This document shows, in pieces, positions 1-12,207 of a DNA stretch of 64,000 nucleotides (position 1 is the stretch's first letter; every line of letters begins with the position of its first letter). The notes below the pieces were generated by a model. The model was not told the origin of the DNA, made no database searches, and saw only the letters and a list, made by a program, of their open reading frames with translations. Source of the DNA: Cyclaneusma minus (taxonomy: Eukaryota > Ascomycota > Leotiomycetes > Marthamycetales > Marthamycetaceae). Both the position numbers and the translations under genes were made by a program. The stretch is taken from contig JAKZHN010000018.1 in assembly GCA_037179335.1 (NCBI GenBank), positions 186,001 to 250,000 of the forward strand, written 5' to 3'.

Positions 1-388
1 GGCAGCCTCAAGGGCCTCGGAACTCAACTGCTCATACTCGTTGGAGACCAAGTGGATGCAGAGAGGGAACTCGTCGACGTTCGCACGCTTGCGGCCAAGA
101 TCGAAGATACGGATCTTAGGGTCGGGAACACCACGGTTGAAACGAGACTTGGGGTAAGGCTGTTTGGCGCATGTCAGTACTGTGTTGAAGCTAGCATTTT
201 CGCAGTTCGCAATTCGCAAAGAGCACATCCGCGCTCCCAGTCTGAAGCTGCGCAGAGTGGCGAACAATCCCACAACTCTTTCAACATGGCGGGCGCTGAA
301 GGTGCTCTCTGGATGCGCTGCAGGACGAGGACGTCGAACTGACCTTGTTCTTGCAGTAGCGGTAACATCTCGCAGGACGGCGGGCCAT
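1..388 (-). CDS. RPL10: 60S ribosomal protein L10 (uL16), partial
   Basis: Large-subunit ribosomal protein of the QM/L10 family, which sits near the tRNA-binding face of the 60S subunit. Exon 1 (344-388) gives the family N-terminus MARRPARCYRYCKNK. An intron at 160-343 starts with GTCAGT and ends with a TACTGACATG branch point and CAAACAG. Exon 2 (1-159) continues PYPKSRFNRGVPDPKIR, then FDLGRKRANVDEFPLC and HLVSNEYEQLSSEALEAA before leaving the window. The rest of the protein lies outside. RPL30 lies upstream in the same orientation. Identification rests on near-perfect family motifs and is very secure; the first-intron position after codon 15 follows directly from frame and splice sites. 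Confidence 0.93.
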
Positions 389-1111
389 TGTGACGGTATT
401 GGAGGCTGCTGGTTAGTGGTGGTATTGAGGGAGGCGTCGACGAGGATCGGGGAAGCCTTTACGTCGCTGTTGGAGGCAATTGCTTTGAAATCGCTAACGC
501 TCGGACCACCTCTAGGGCATGCTGAGATAAGCGAGCTCGCCAACAGTGTAATTTTGACTGCAGAATTTTGGGAGGACTCTGATATAGTGGCGAAGCAAAT
601 TAATCGATTGCTTTGAAATGGATCTTGGAGGCTATTTTATATTTTTAAAACTACGAATCTTCCATACGTTTTGTTGTCGCTGGTGGCGTTGGATTACGAG
701 ACAACTGCTGTTATGGGGTCTTGAATGCATGCTGCTTCATTCTGAGCCATATCTAATTATCAACGGCCGAGTGAATTTGAAATGCCATGTGCTCGGGATG
801 AAGTACGAAGGACTGGAAATGGAAGATGTTCATGTTGCCTGTAGTCTTACCCCGACAGGTTCACAGCGCACCGGCTTCTCACACATATCCCGGCGGCTGT
901 ATCAAGCTTCCTCACTAGCACTCGGGTCATAATTCTCGAATCAGAAGCAGTGGTTGGGAGGTTGAGACGGCTTTTGATTCTGTAGTAGCTAGGTGACGAA
1001 CACCATGACTTCAAGTACCACAATATGCTGGAAGATACATCCGAGCATCATGAGAACTCAATCCCACGAACCATCACAATCTCCATCCACACCCAGACGA
1101 ACACAAGTCAT
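389..1111. other. Intergenic region RPL30-RPL10
   Basis: No convincing gene is seen. Long open frames here show no intron logic or recognisable motifs. The part adjoining 388 should hold the RPL10 promoter and the part near 1111 the RPL30 3' UTR. Confidence 0.5.
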
Positions 1112-1665
1112 CTAAGCAGTCGATCCAGTGAGGATGTCGGAGTCACCAGCGTCCAAGACGGCCATGGTGGAGCATCGGAAGAGCTTTCCGCAGGCAGTGC
1201 CCAACTCGATCTAGAGGGAAATAGTAAGCAAATGATTGGTACCCTCCAAAGTCGCAAAGACTTCTTCGCTGGGTGTGCCCTCGAGACCCTGCAGTCTCTT
1301 CGGGCAGAGCCATGGCAGACTCGTATAGCAAAATGTATAGGAAATATATAGGTCGCGGGGGTCGTAGAAATGGGGCAAGACTCACGTTGTTGCCGGCGAA
1401 GTGGTGGACGCTGGTCTTGGACAGCATGGAGTAGTACTCGAGCTCAGACTTGCGGAGAGGAGGGGTGTTGCCAGCAATGATGACGAGCTTGGCCTTTCCG
1501 GAGCGGAGAGTCTTGAGGGTGGACTTGTAGCCGAGAGTGACTGTGGCAGACGGTCAGCTTCAATTCTGGAAGTTGTTGTGCAGAGCGCGTACCCTTTCCA
1601 GACTTCATCACAAGCGCCAGGCGCGAGTTGATGGAGTCGGCGGTCTTGTTCTTCTTGGGTGCCAT
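1112..1665 (-). CDS. RPL30: 60S ribosomal protein L30 (eL30)
   Basis: Eukaryote/archaea-specific large-subunit protein of the L7Ae/L30e fold that binds kink-turn RNA. Three exons are visible: 1593-1665 (MAPKKNKTADSINSRLALVM), 1386-1540 (VTLGYKSTLKTLRSGKAKLV to HHFAGNN) and 1112-1210 (IELGTACGKLF to AGDSDILTGSTA). Introns are 1541-1592 (GTACGC...CACAG) and 1211-1385 (GTGAGT...CTAG); the joins restore VTLGY and NNIELGTA exactly. The product is about 108 residues, the usual size for the family. It lies in tandem with RPL10 on the same strand, so the two translation genes may share a neighbourhood but have separate promoters. Identification is secure. Confidence 0.95.
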
Positions 1666-2970
1666 CGCTGCGCGTTCAGGATTCTTGGGATCCTGGATGG
1701 GGGAGAGTTGGAATTGAGGCGCTCCGGACTTGTGTCGTGGGTGTTGAAGAAGAAGTCTGGATGGTGATGGTCGGGACTTTTGCAAAAGTTCAAGTTGTGG
1801 GCCAGCGCCAAGCCGCGAGCGAGCCAAGGCTCAATGCGGCTAGACCACTTTTCATCATCCCCACGTGACCGTGCACGGCTAAAAAGCTCCGTAGGATCTT
1901 GGACCAGCACTGCCGAAGCCTGCTGCACGAATGTGCTGCATCCACGGTTACGAGCACTCTTATTTCGACATTCGACGTGTTGCAGTGACAAAGCTGTTTT
2001 GACAAAAGCTATTGTGATACTCGAGTTGTTTGATCTTCGCGATCTTCAGGGCAGCAGAAGTCAAAGTGCTCCGATCTTATCCATCTTCAACTAAGGTGCC
2101 ACGACCAGATTACCGGCAGATTAACACTGAGTTCGCAGGTATTCGCAGATATGAGGTTTAAAAGTAGAGCAGAGGCCACAGGATTGCTCTAATTACGTTG
2201 GTGGTCTCCAGGGCGTCCTGAAGTCAATTTAGCGTGTGTCTGGAGAGTCGAGTCTCTTCCTCCGCAGATGTCATGATCTCTCCTTCGGCCTCACGTGCCG
2301 CCAGAGGGTCTTGGTCTTTTACTGGAGCTTGGCTCCCGGACAACAGCTGCCAGCGCATGAACGCGAGCAGCGCGCCTCCCTGTGGCAAAGGCCGAAATTT
2401 GATGAATGGGCGCTGATGGGCTCGGGCGGAGGAACAACATGAATAGAATTAAGGGTGTCGGCGCGCGCAGGTGCGATAATTAAGGCTTGACTAGAGGCTG
2501 TCACTCCGCCCGCGCCGCAGGGGACTCGACCACAGTCACAACGCGACGGCGACCGTAGACCGGCCAACAACATTAGCACCCACCGCAAGGGGATCACTTT
2601 GTCTCCACGCCGCAGCAGACCGCCTGGAATATTGTTATCGCCAGGCCAGTAGAGTATTCTCATAAAGACTTTAGGCGCCCCGCCCGAGTCTCCGCTGCTA
2701 CACACGCTCCCTCAGCACAGTCAGATCTACACAAACAACGTTCACCACGCCTCCATACCCTCGGACACCACTGAGCACTGCCAAGCTAAGCCGACCTCCT
2801 TCAGCCAAAAGCCTATCCGCGCTACCTGTCCGTGGAGAGTGGAGACTCGACTGTGTCACAGGCCCGATTTACATACAGCAGCCCTAGCCGACCGCTGCAT
2901 CTGGTCGAGTGACCCTCCCTATACCTATATCGACTATTCGATGCTCACTGATTCATCTTTCACGTTGAGC
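1666..2970. other. Divergent intergenic region
   Basis: Between the RPL30 start on the minus strand and the coiled-coil gene on the plus strand. It should contain both promoters; no gene, RNA or repeat is recognised. Short pyrimidine-rich stretches lie just upstream of 2971. Confidence 0.5.
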
Positions 2971-4951
2971 ATGTCTTCCACGCCCAAGAGAAGTCCTGCC
3001 ACCACCCCCTCCGGCACCCCGGGCCATCGCCGCCAGCCCACCATGGATTCTGAAAAGACGACGCCCACCATTCAACTCCCGCCCACTCCCTCGCGTGCCC
3101 CTGCGCGCTCTCCCGGCTTGGGTCGTCAGAGCTCGACTCCTAGGAAATCTGCCACACCCGCCATCCGAGGCCACCGCGCTGGTGCTTCCAGTCTTGCAAC
3201 CAACACCATGCAGAACAACGACAGGGCAGATGCCAAAGCTGAGTTGATTGCTGCAATGGACGACCTCCGAGACCAATTGCGCAAGACGGAGACCGTGGCC
3301 GAGCAGTCCCAGAAGCAAGCCCAAGTCTTGCAGGTCAGACTCGACGAATCCCTCCAGGAGCGGAACAAGCTCGAGGAGCGCCTGCACGAGAGCGATGAGC
3401 GCCTGGAGTCACTGGAGAACGAGAAGCGTGATGCTCTGCGTCAGAAGCGCGAGATGGAGTCTATCTACGAGGCCGAGCGCAGTTCATTCACCAAAGATCG
3501 CGAGGAGATGCAGAATAGAGAAGAGGAAATGCAAGCAGTCATACAGCGATTGAAGGAGAGTCTGAATCAGAGATCTGCTGTCGATGACGAAAAGCGCATG
3601 TCTAGACACTGTAAGTTGGCCGAAACCCTGTCTTGCTTCCCTCGAACGCCACTGACCCTTGCCAGCGAACAATAACTCTCCCATTACTGAAGGCCACTTT
3701 GCCCCTACCTCCGCCCTCTCACGCAGCGATTCCCGCAACAACTCCAAGATTCTGCTTCAGAAAGACCGAGTCATCGAAGGATTGAGATTGGAGCTTGCAG
3801 AGGCACAGATCAAGTTGGTTGAGACTGCGAACATGGGTGGAGGTCGTCTACAAGAAGTTGAGAGACAGCTTCTTGAAGCGCGCATCAACAACGCCAAGCT
3901 CATGGAAGATAACGAGAGCTACCAGCTCCTCCTCTCCGAGAAGACTCTCAACGGCGAATTTACCAAGGACAGCTTCAACTACATGGGTGCCACCTCCAAC
4001 GCTGACGCACTCGACGCACTCGAAGGCCGCGCCCCTGCCAAGTCCCTCGCCGACGAGCTCTCTGAAGGCGCCGACCAGGAAGAGTCCGACAACTACCGTC
4101 GTCTCGAAGCTGAGCTCAAGTCTGCCAAAGACCAGAACAAAGCTCTCACTCTTTACATCAACAAGATCATCGAGCGCCTGCTGCAGCACCAGGACTTCGA
4201 GACTATCCTCGACCAGTCCGCTGACTTCAAGCCCCCCGCGCGCACTTCCTCCATGCTCCCTCCCAGCAACGACCAAGGTCCTCCACCACCTCCAAAGGAC
4301 CAAGGCTTCATCCAGCGCGCTAAGTCCGCCGTCATGGCTCCCAAACCCAAAGCCCGCCCAATGACATCCCAAATGCCCGCCACACCATCCCTTTTTACCG
4401 ACCCGGAGACCGCACCTAGCATTCCTTTCGGACGCGGCGGCAGGTTGCGCCCTCAGAGCGACCAGTACACCGGCGGCGCTGCCACAGTCGTGAATGCCAT
4501 GTACCGCGGCGGCCACGTCTCTCCCCCTCTGCACGGCCCCCAAACCCCACGCTACTCGCAGCCACTCTTCACTGCTACTGGTCTCAACCCCAACGCCAGC
4601 GCTCGTAAGCCATCCATTCCTACCATTGCCAGTATGGCAGCAGCCCAAGGCTCGAGCGGAAGTTTCCCAGGCGGTGCTAAGAGCGAGACTAGCAGTATTA
4701 TGAGCAGTGGCGAGAGTGGTGATGTGAGCACCCCGAATAGCAACAGCTCGCCGCCCAGGAGTGAGAAGGAGAAGGAGCACAGAACTTTTGCGGGCAACAA
4801 GCCGAGACCACTCAGGTTGGTGCAAGATCAAGAGAAAACCAAGAGTGCCGAGGACAAGGCGAAGAGGGGTAGCTGGATGGGATGGGCCAGCAGTGCCTTT
4901 GGAGCCGCGAAGGACGAGGGCACCACGCCCACCGAGGTGATCCACGAGTAG
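2971..4951 (+). CDS. Coiled-coil protein, low-complexity termini
   Basis: Two exons, 2971-3610 and 3666-4951, joined T|CG across a GTAAGT...CCAG intron, give 641 residues. Residues 1-85 are Ser/Thr/Pro-rich and basic (MSSTPKRSPATTPSGTPGHR). Residues about 90-210 and 245-300 are heptad-rich, highly charged coiled coil. A further helical segment follows around 370-410. The C-terminal third is Pro/Ser-rich and ends in a conserved-looking block (RGSWMGWASSAFGAAKDE). I recall similar fungal proteins being labelled 'M protein repeat protein', which describes only the coiled coil; no function is known to me. In-frame ATGs at 2941 and 2839 would add 10 or 44 residues. 2971 is preferred because it begins the Ser/Thr/Pro-rich stretch. 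Confidence 0.8.
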
Positions 4952-6800
4952 ATGGGGAGTTGAATACGGGGAGCAAGAGTGGGGTTGATGATCATGAGCT
5001 GATGATGCGTTGGAAGCGACCGATCTTCCTCATCGTCGCAGCGAGTCCTTCTTTTTATGCTTGTCACGAATGCTCTGGATACCCAACCGAACATACTCCG
5101 GCAGTACGGTCTCTTGTGCACACATTCGCACATTCGCACACTTCGCAAAAATCGCAAAATTACGCGCTTACGCATGTCACGCATGGGTCATATACGGCGT
5201 CAGTCATTCGTTTCAGCTCATCCTATGGGCTCAGTGGGGCGGCGTAGTCTGCTTTCTTGTTCTCTCCTTGGCGCCTGTCTGCTGGTATCCGGCATCTGGG
5301 AGGCCCGGGTCTGAAAAGCCGTCTGCGCTTGTTGTGTTTCTAGGATAGGGTAGATAAATAACTTGTTAGATTAATATAAACTACTACGTTTAAAATGAAG
5401 CCCCTGGGCAGACCATGTTGTTAACAGTGTCTTGGTGACTCGCGCGGTTTTATCAGCTGAGTGTTGTCTTGAGCTTGCGAAAACAGAAAACAGACCACAA
5501 GAACACCGCGAGATTCGCAACTTTGTCCGAAATTACTGTGTAAATGCGAGGTCTTTTGCTACATGGGCGGAAGATGATGGATGCATGGATGGAGGAGAAG
5601 GACTGGCCTTCATTGAAGTTTCCCTTGTTTCACAATCACCGCTCTCGAAGTAACGCGTCCCAGAGGCTAAATTTCGACACTTGCGCTCGGAGGGAAGAGA
5701 CGTCCCGGCTTGGACAATCACGGCATCCGCAACAGTACTGGAAGAGTGCTGAATAAATTAAATAAATTGAATTCAACGAGTTGCGGACTTCAAAGGGGAG
5801 GAGGAGAAAGGTGCTGGGAAAGGGTGGATGGGCTGGAGCGAATCTGGGTGAAGTAAAGTCGCCTTTTTTCGACGCTCTCGAAGTAACGCGACTCAAAGGG
5901 TAAATTAGGACACTTTCCCTCAGAGTTACCAGACGGCGCCGCTTGGACAACGACGACATTCGCAACAACTACTGGGAGAGTGCTGGATTCGGCAAGTTGC
6001 GGATCTCCGAAGACAAGAGAATTGGAAATGGGAATGGGAAGGAGGAGAAGGGTGTAGGGAAAGGGTGGGCTGGTCTTGAACGAGTCTGAGTGAGAGACAG
6101 ATTTTTCCGAAAGCCAGGAGGAGAGCACGTGACACTGTCGAATTGCGAGTCTCTATCGATGAGTAAGGGATGAGTGGAAGAGACGTGAGCACAAGAACAT
6201 GTTTGGATTCTGGTATCGAGATTCCTGCGGATGTGTTTATTCCCCGGGACCTTACACTGTCGAGCGCCTTCGTCCGTGATTCTGTCAGCTCCGACATCAA
6301 CTTCCTGCCAAAGAGAGCCTCGCCTGCAGGTACGAGATCAAGAGGGAGTCGAGAATTCGCCGCAGTACAAAGTGGCCAACATGGCTGCTGACTCGAACTC
6401 ATTGCCTCACTCCCAGGAGCTTTGCTAGGTAACTACATGAACACCTAGGTACTTACTTGTGAGTTTTTTTCTTCCAGGATTGGAGGCGATGATCTTTGTC
6501 GTAAGTTACCTCTCGTTTTAGTCACATCCCTCTCCTAGCACTTTGGATGCAATAGGCGTTATTACTTGTTCCAAGTCTGCAACAAAGAGCATCTCAGCAG
6601 GATCACTTTGTTAATTCTGAGCACACAATGAATCGCTGAACGCGGCCAACCAATTTCCTTGACAATGTTTCTTTGTGCCACTTGTCTTTCATGCATGGAG
6701 ACTTGGTAGAGTTCTACGCCAGGAAATCAGTTTGGCTTACTCGAAGCTGTGGTTTATCTTCTGAACGTCAAAATCAACCCACAAGCATAACTGAGGCAAG
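4952..6800. other. Long intergenic region with tandem repeat
   Basis: No gene is supported. It holds the 3' end of the coiled-coil gene, runs of TTCGCA/CGCAAA-type short repeats near 5125-5160, the 233-bp tandem repeat annotated separately, and the promoter of the gene starting at 6801. Confidence 0.5.
5641..6108. repeat. Imperfect 233-bp tandem direct repeat
   Basis: Two head-to-tail copies start at 5641 and 5874 with the identical 17-mer GCTCTCGAAGTAACGCG. They stay alignable through GCTTGGACAA, the GGAGGAGA block and AAGGGTGG, ending near 6108. The copies differ by many substitutions and small indels, so the duplication is old. No protein-coding logic is seen in either copy. Confidence 0.75.
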
Positions 6801-9800
6801 ATGGCGACCCCACGGGCTGGCGAACCACAACCAGCGCAAGAATGGTACCCAGAACTCACCCCCTACGCCAAGAAATATGGCCTTTCCAATGTCGACTTTT
6901 ACCGCCTGAACGGACAGAGCGGTGTGTACTACCAATTCCAAACCCCATACCCTAAATCCATGTCCAAAATCTCAATCCTCTATCCAGGATCTCCACTGAT
7001 AGAAACTTTCCGAGCAAACAGGTCTCACGCCCACATCTCCCATACAACAGTCCGACTTTATCGACAAAACCGGCTTCGTGAACAAACGTGACCTCGCAGA
7101 GGCTCGGAAACGCTACATCGGCAAAGCTCAAAAAGACTCCTACCAACGCCAACGCATCGTCTTCTCTACGAGGGAACTTATTCTCGCCGGCGCTCATGTA
7201 CCGCCGCCTCCCGAGGGCCAACCACATGATGAGGATATCAACATGGATAATCTGGATTTCGTTCATCCACTGTTCGCGCGAGAAAATTGGATCAGTTCGT
7301 TGCCGGAGCATAGAGCGTTTTATCCCATGCAGAATGGGATGGGCCAGTGGAACGCGCATGAGGATATTTGTTGGGAGATCTTGCAGCCGATCTTGCAGCT
7401 GGCGAGTAGGCTGATTACGCAGGGGCATCATCTTTATTGGTGGGTAGTTTTTGGATCATATCCGTCCTCGGCTTTCACTACCTTACTATTTGGGTCTTTC
7501 TTTTATCCCAGTGGTGCTGACAGTGTGTAGGTTCGATGCATTGATCCATTCCCCACGAGAACGATGCACTGAGCGCAACTTCAAAACACCCTTGTATCGC
7601 ATCCGGCGTCGCGAACCTGAGTATGTGGATTACGACAGCGTGAGACAGTTTTTCGAACTGCTCACGGGAATGGTAAATTTCTGCTTCTTTTCGGCGTACA
7701 ACGGCGATATACACTTCGATATGCAGAAGCGTGTGGATAATTATAACGAGATGCCTGACGGTATCACGGAATGCGGTGAACCGTTCAGATGGCATAACCC
7801 TAGTCCTACCGGTGCTAAAATCATGGTAGCGCTCACTGTAGAGCTGTTGGAACCGTTAACCAGTCCGTACTGCACAGAGGCGGATCGTACCATCATACAG
7901 TTCTACGCTGCTGATGCTATATTGCATGAATTGGCAGTAAGTCACCGTAGCTCACTCACCCAAGTATAAACTCCTACTGACTTTCCGTGTTCAAGCATGC
8001 CGCCAATGCAGCACTCGCGCAAGGACGTGTCAGTGTGGGCTACCCTCTTGACTTTTACAAAGAACAACATTCTTTCGGAGGCGAGATCTATTTCGAAGAT
8101 GAGGTCGTTTGCGAACCTGGCTTTTCCCTTTGTAATGCTGTAAGTTTCACTCCTTCGTGCTTGTTGGAGTGGAATACGGAGAGATAGCTAAATCCTGGCA
8201 GATCTGGGGTGCTAGATCAAACCTATCGTCCTTAAGACATGTCGCATTCAAGGACAGAAGCCCCAGCCTTGCTGCTCGGAAATGGGAATATCATCATGCA
8301 TTTCCTATGAGTCTGAATTTTCGAACTTATCCAACAGCCTCAGAAGCCTATGGTGAAAATCCTCCATTGGATTCGGACGATGCTATCAACAATATTATCC
8401 AGAGTGTAGTCCCAGCGTAAGTTCTCCCAACCTTCAATGCCCACCAAGGCACTAAAACTAATATGTGTTATCTTCAAGTCCTATAAAAGAGCTGGAGGGC
8501 TTCCAGACTAAATCATTCTGGAACGAATTCATGCCTGCATTCGGAAGCATCCCCACCAATTTTCGTGGCCTCTACGCGAGGAGGAAATTCACCCCCCCGC
8601 AATACTCGACTGTTTTCCTCGGAGACACCGATCATATGATACAGATCGACTCAGACGACGACGAACTTCAGGATATGGACGCAGCAGCCTACCTTGCTGT
8701 TACCGTAAATCGTCAACAGACCGCGGAAACCGTCAACGCCTACCGAAAACGTCAACAAAAACGTGCCAACGCCAAATTGCGGCTTCAAAGGCGCAAGACC
8801 CAAGCCGGGCTCATTGTTGAAGATCTGAGACAGTACATGGCCAAGCAAGAGGCGCTGAAAAATAATTACAACCTGAACGATGATGATTATCTTCGGCCCA
8901 GAGGAGATGTGGATAGGAGTCATGTGCTTGAGGACTTGATGAATATGCAGGAGCCGAGGGGTTTTAAGGAAATGCTGGCTCTGATTGAAAAGCATAGGAA
9001 CGCGGTGGAGCTTGATACGATGACGGAGTGGGCGCCTGCTGTTGTGTTCCTGGATTACCTCAATCGAGCAGAAGGGCAGCGTATCCTTCCGTGGATATTT
9101 TACCCTTTCCTCGAATACTGCCAGAAAATCGAACAGTACTTTGAGTGAGTAGACTCCCACCTTGTCCTTCCCCTATTTGCAAATCGTGTCTTGCGAGTTT
9201 GCAGCTTGCTGACTTTCAACCTTTTCTCTTCGATAGGTTTACACCGAGAGGCACGGGAGAAGTTCGTTTTAGAAAAGAAGGCTGGGGTCCAGCGCCTCCT
9301 CGCCCACCACGTGAAGTAGTGAAAGAACCAGAAATTCCCCCAGATGCAGGACATATTTGGTTGCTGATAATGCGGTCGATGGAGAAAACCCTCTGGCCGT
9401 ATTCTGAAACCATGCATGCTAGGCACATGGATATGGACTTTGAGACGATTAACCGTCTTACCGAACGTGTAACATCGAGAGCATATCCGGATTACCAATG
9501 GGATAAAGAAACATTCCGAGATGTCATGAGATTTTGGCGCGCAAATGGCTGGTTTTTCACGTAAGTCCCCCTTTCCATTGCCAACCTCCAAGTCCGCAGT
9601 CTTCTTCTAACACCCTCATTTTGTAAAACACAGCTACGGCCCCTCCGAAAACATCTACCGTAAGGTCGAAAAGGGATGGTTCACGAAGATTAACCCGCCA
9701 CCCAAAATAGGCACCGAGCTGGAGCTTCCGGAAGGATCAGTAGACGACTCTTCGTCGTCGGGAGACGAGTCCGATGATGATGCGCATCGAAAGATCAAAC

Positions 9801-10894
9801 GCGCCCTCAGGGACCTCCAAATCACGAAACGCAACGCCAGGACCAACTGTGGCAGACCCGGCTACCAGCAGCACCTAAATCAAAAGCAACTCAAAAGGGA
9901 AGAACTCGAAAGATGGACAGCAAACGAGCTACAGAACAGGCCACCTGGCGACCCCATGCAGATTCCACCACCCCCTGTCCAAGTCACGGTGCCTATGGAT
10001 AATCCTCCTCAGCATATCCTAACGCCCCAGGGCGTGCCCGTGGAGGTTACCGCGTGGTTTGACTACTTGTACAAAGCCCAGGCAGACAAGGGCAAAGGGA
10101 AAGGGAAAGCGAAAGCCGATGATGATGATGATGAAGAGGAGGTAGCTACAACTACGACATCGACGAATCTTGGCCGATTCAGTCCTACAAAAGGGAAAGG
10201 AAAAGGGAGAGCGACATACTATGGTGACGACGACGACGAAGATGTGTTCGGTACAAGTAACTTCACAAGGACAATCAATGAAGGTGGGGATGAGATCATG
10301 CTGGATGATGGTATCTATGAATTCATGGAAAACCTGGAAGCGAATTCGGGGCCTGTGGTTCGCGAGGCACCGGCATATGGCGTCGCTGGGCCAAGTAATT
10401 ATGCTGGGCCAAGTACTTCTGCTGGGCCAAGGAGTCCCGGTAATGCGCAATACGAAGTTACTCCCCCGGCCCAGTATGAAAATTCTCCACAAGTGAGTAC
10501 CGGCAGTAGGGGCAGACGGTCTGGCGGACGGTCTCCGGGGGGCAGCAAGGTAGGAGTAGGACCTCGAGGCCCCCGTCCAGCGGGCCCCCGCCTGATGCCC
10601 GCGTCCAACTACACCCTTCGACCGCGCACATCGCCGGAAGGATCGCCACCACCCCTAGGAACCAGGATCAAAAGAGGATTCAATAAAATGCGTGGCAAGG
10701 AAAGAGTTCCCAGCTCGGGGTCGAAGAAGAGCGTGCTTTCGGCGATGAGAAACTTTTCGCAGGGCAGTCTTGCGGGAAGGAGGCAATATGATGTAATAGT
10801 AAAGCAGAAGGCGAAAGAACTTGTTGCGGGACCGAAGGCCTGGATCAACAAGCTGAAGAAACCCAAGGATCCGGGGCCCGGGGCGCCCCAGTGA
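6801..10894 (+). CDS. Multi-exon protein with HEXXH zincin-like motif
   Basis: Eight exons: 6801-6923, 7051-7439, 7531-7936, 7996-8139, 8202-8416, 8479-9144, 9237-9560 and 9634-10894. They sum to 3,528 nt, an exact frame giving 1,175 residues. Exon 3 ends ILHELA and exon 4 begins HAANAALAQGR, so splicing builds HELAH at residues 303-307, the zinc-binding signature of zincin metallopeptidases. About 30 residues later an acidic block (FEDEVVCEPG) could carry a third ligand. The middle (residues 430-760) is charged and helical with an acidic patch (DSDDDELQDMD). The C-terminus is disordered: Pro-rich, Lys/Gly-rich, acidic stretches, several AGPS-type repeats and a basic tail. I do not know the family; peptidase activity is inference. 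The first intron is the least certain boundary. Confidence 0.72.
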
Positions 10895-11343
10895 ACAATA
10901 TCTGGGTGCCTCAGTTTGAACTTTTGGTATTGGGTATGGTGGTTGCTTGGTTATTTTGAGTCTCATTTGCTCAATGTACAACTGTTCTCTTCTATCAATT
11001 TGATCACTGTTTGTTAGGTTTCGTATATTAGCTTCACTTATAGCATAGTGTCAACATCAACATTGTGAGAAAGTCTTTGTGATTGTGAAGTTCTGTGTCA
11101 CGTAGAAGTCATGTTTCCTGCACCTCTGGGCCGTCTTAAGGAGCGGCTCTAAAAGCAAACACTGGCAAGTTTGGGGTGTCAAACGACATCAGTTGCATTT
11201 CGAGGCTAGGTTACCGCTCTTCCATGTCCTGTGCAGTATCCCTTGCAGGATCCCATCACTGCGACGCGTTCAGTATTCCCTTGAGCCTCTAGCCAGAACG
11301 CCAATCCAGATCCTAACAGCTGTGAAGACTGCGACCTCTTTCA
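10895..11343. other. Convergent intergenic region
   Basis: Lies between the 3' ends of the HEXXH gene and the membrane-protein gene on the other strand. It should contain both 3' UTRs; nothing else is seen. Confidence 0.4.
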
Positions 11344-12207
11344 TCAATCCATCACCCAAGCTTCCCGAATTCGAGTTGACCGTTCAGATATTGACAGCGC
11401 TGCTTGCACCTGTGCCGGGGGGCTGTAGAAAAGTATTAGCTCGTGTTTTCTAGGCGAACAAACTGGGAATGAGGGGAAGAGACATACATGGAACGGAGTT
11501 CTGGGGAGGGGCACACGAGCTGCCACTTCAACCGGAACGACCTCTGCACCAGCAGCACCAGCATTCTGTCCATTAACTGTACACAAAGCTGCAGCTTGTC
11601 CGGCGTTCATTCTCACGTTGAGAATATAGATTGAACCGCGAAGAATGAAGAGCAGCTGGATGAAGTGGCAGGTGATGAGAGACATGAAGATGCTGGTGGG
11701 GAGGTACTCAGGGACGCGCAGATCTTCGGAGATATCGATGAGTAGGGCCGCGACATCGTGAGTGTAGATGAAGCAGCAGCAGACCGGAACCGAGGCAAGG
11801 AATCCCCAGTAGAAGACCGTTTTGCGAAGAGTAGTCGGAACATTCACTTGGAGGGGAGCATTGACAAGTTCTTGGTAACGTTCCGCGGCATGAGCGGTAA
11901 TGGCGGGATGGATGATGTAGTACCAGATGGTGAGGATGGCGCCATTGGTGGTGAAGAAGAGGAAGTTGAGGACCAGAGGGTGGCGCTCTGGGACAGGGAG
12001 AACCAAGGCCCTGGAGGTGATGGTGCTGAGGTCAGAGGATTCGAAGCACACGATCCAAAGGATCCAGACCGTGCAGATCAACGACATAGCGGCTAGAAAC
12101 ATGCTGGGAGCCGTGAAGAAGCCTTGGACGAAGTCGAGGCGGCCGGCGGGATTACGACGACGGAGTCGAAGAGGAGTAGCGGGCGGGGTGTCTGGCATGT
12201 CGGCCAT
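11344..12207 (-). CDS. Four-TM membrane protein, unknown
   Basis: A single long frame gives 287 residues; I do not recognise the family. Four hydrophobic segments are visible: around residues 34-56 (FLAAMSLICTVWILWIV), 80-103, 126-148 and 170-196. They are separated by short loops, with a basic N-terminus (RLRRRNP) that may be cytosolic. A GTATGT...CTACAG intron at 11423-11487 may be removed. If so the protein changes frame after residue 240 and ends earlier, at 11384, instead of running to 11344. Both 3' ends are plausible, and a transcript would decide. The gene is well separated from its upstream neighbour by 1.9 kb that contains a repeat array. Confidence 0.68.
   Translation of the reverse strand: MADMPDTPPATPLRLRRRNPAGRLDFVQGFFTAPSMFLAAMSLICTVWILWIVCFESSDLSTITSRALVLPVPERHPLVLNFLFFTTNGAILTIWYYIIHPAITAHAAERYQELVNAPLQVNVPTTLRKTVFYWGFLASVPVCCCFIYTHDVAALLIDISEDLRVPEYLPTSIFMSLITCHFIQLLFILRGSIYILNVRMNAGQAAALCTVNGQNAGAAGAEVVPVEVAARVPLPRTPFHVCLFPSFPVCSPRKHELILFYSPPAQVQAALSISERSTRIREAWVMD

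Noticed and set aside
3848..4945. 365-residue open frame antisense to the coiled-coil gene
   Set aside because: A mirror of GC-rich codons in the real gene; no splice logic, start context or family.
5926..6402. 158-residue minus-strand frame over the 233-bp repeat
   Set aside because: Crosses the tandem repeat, with no motif and poor composition; likely chance.
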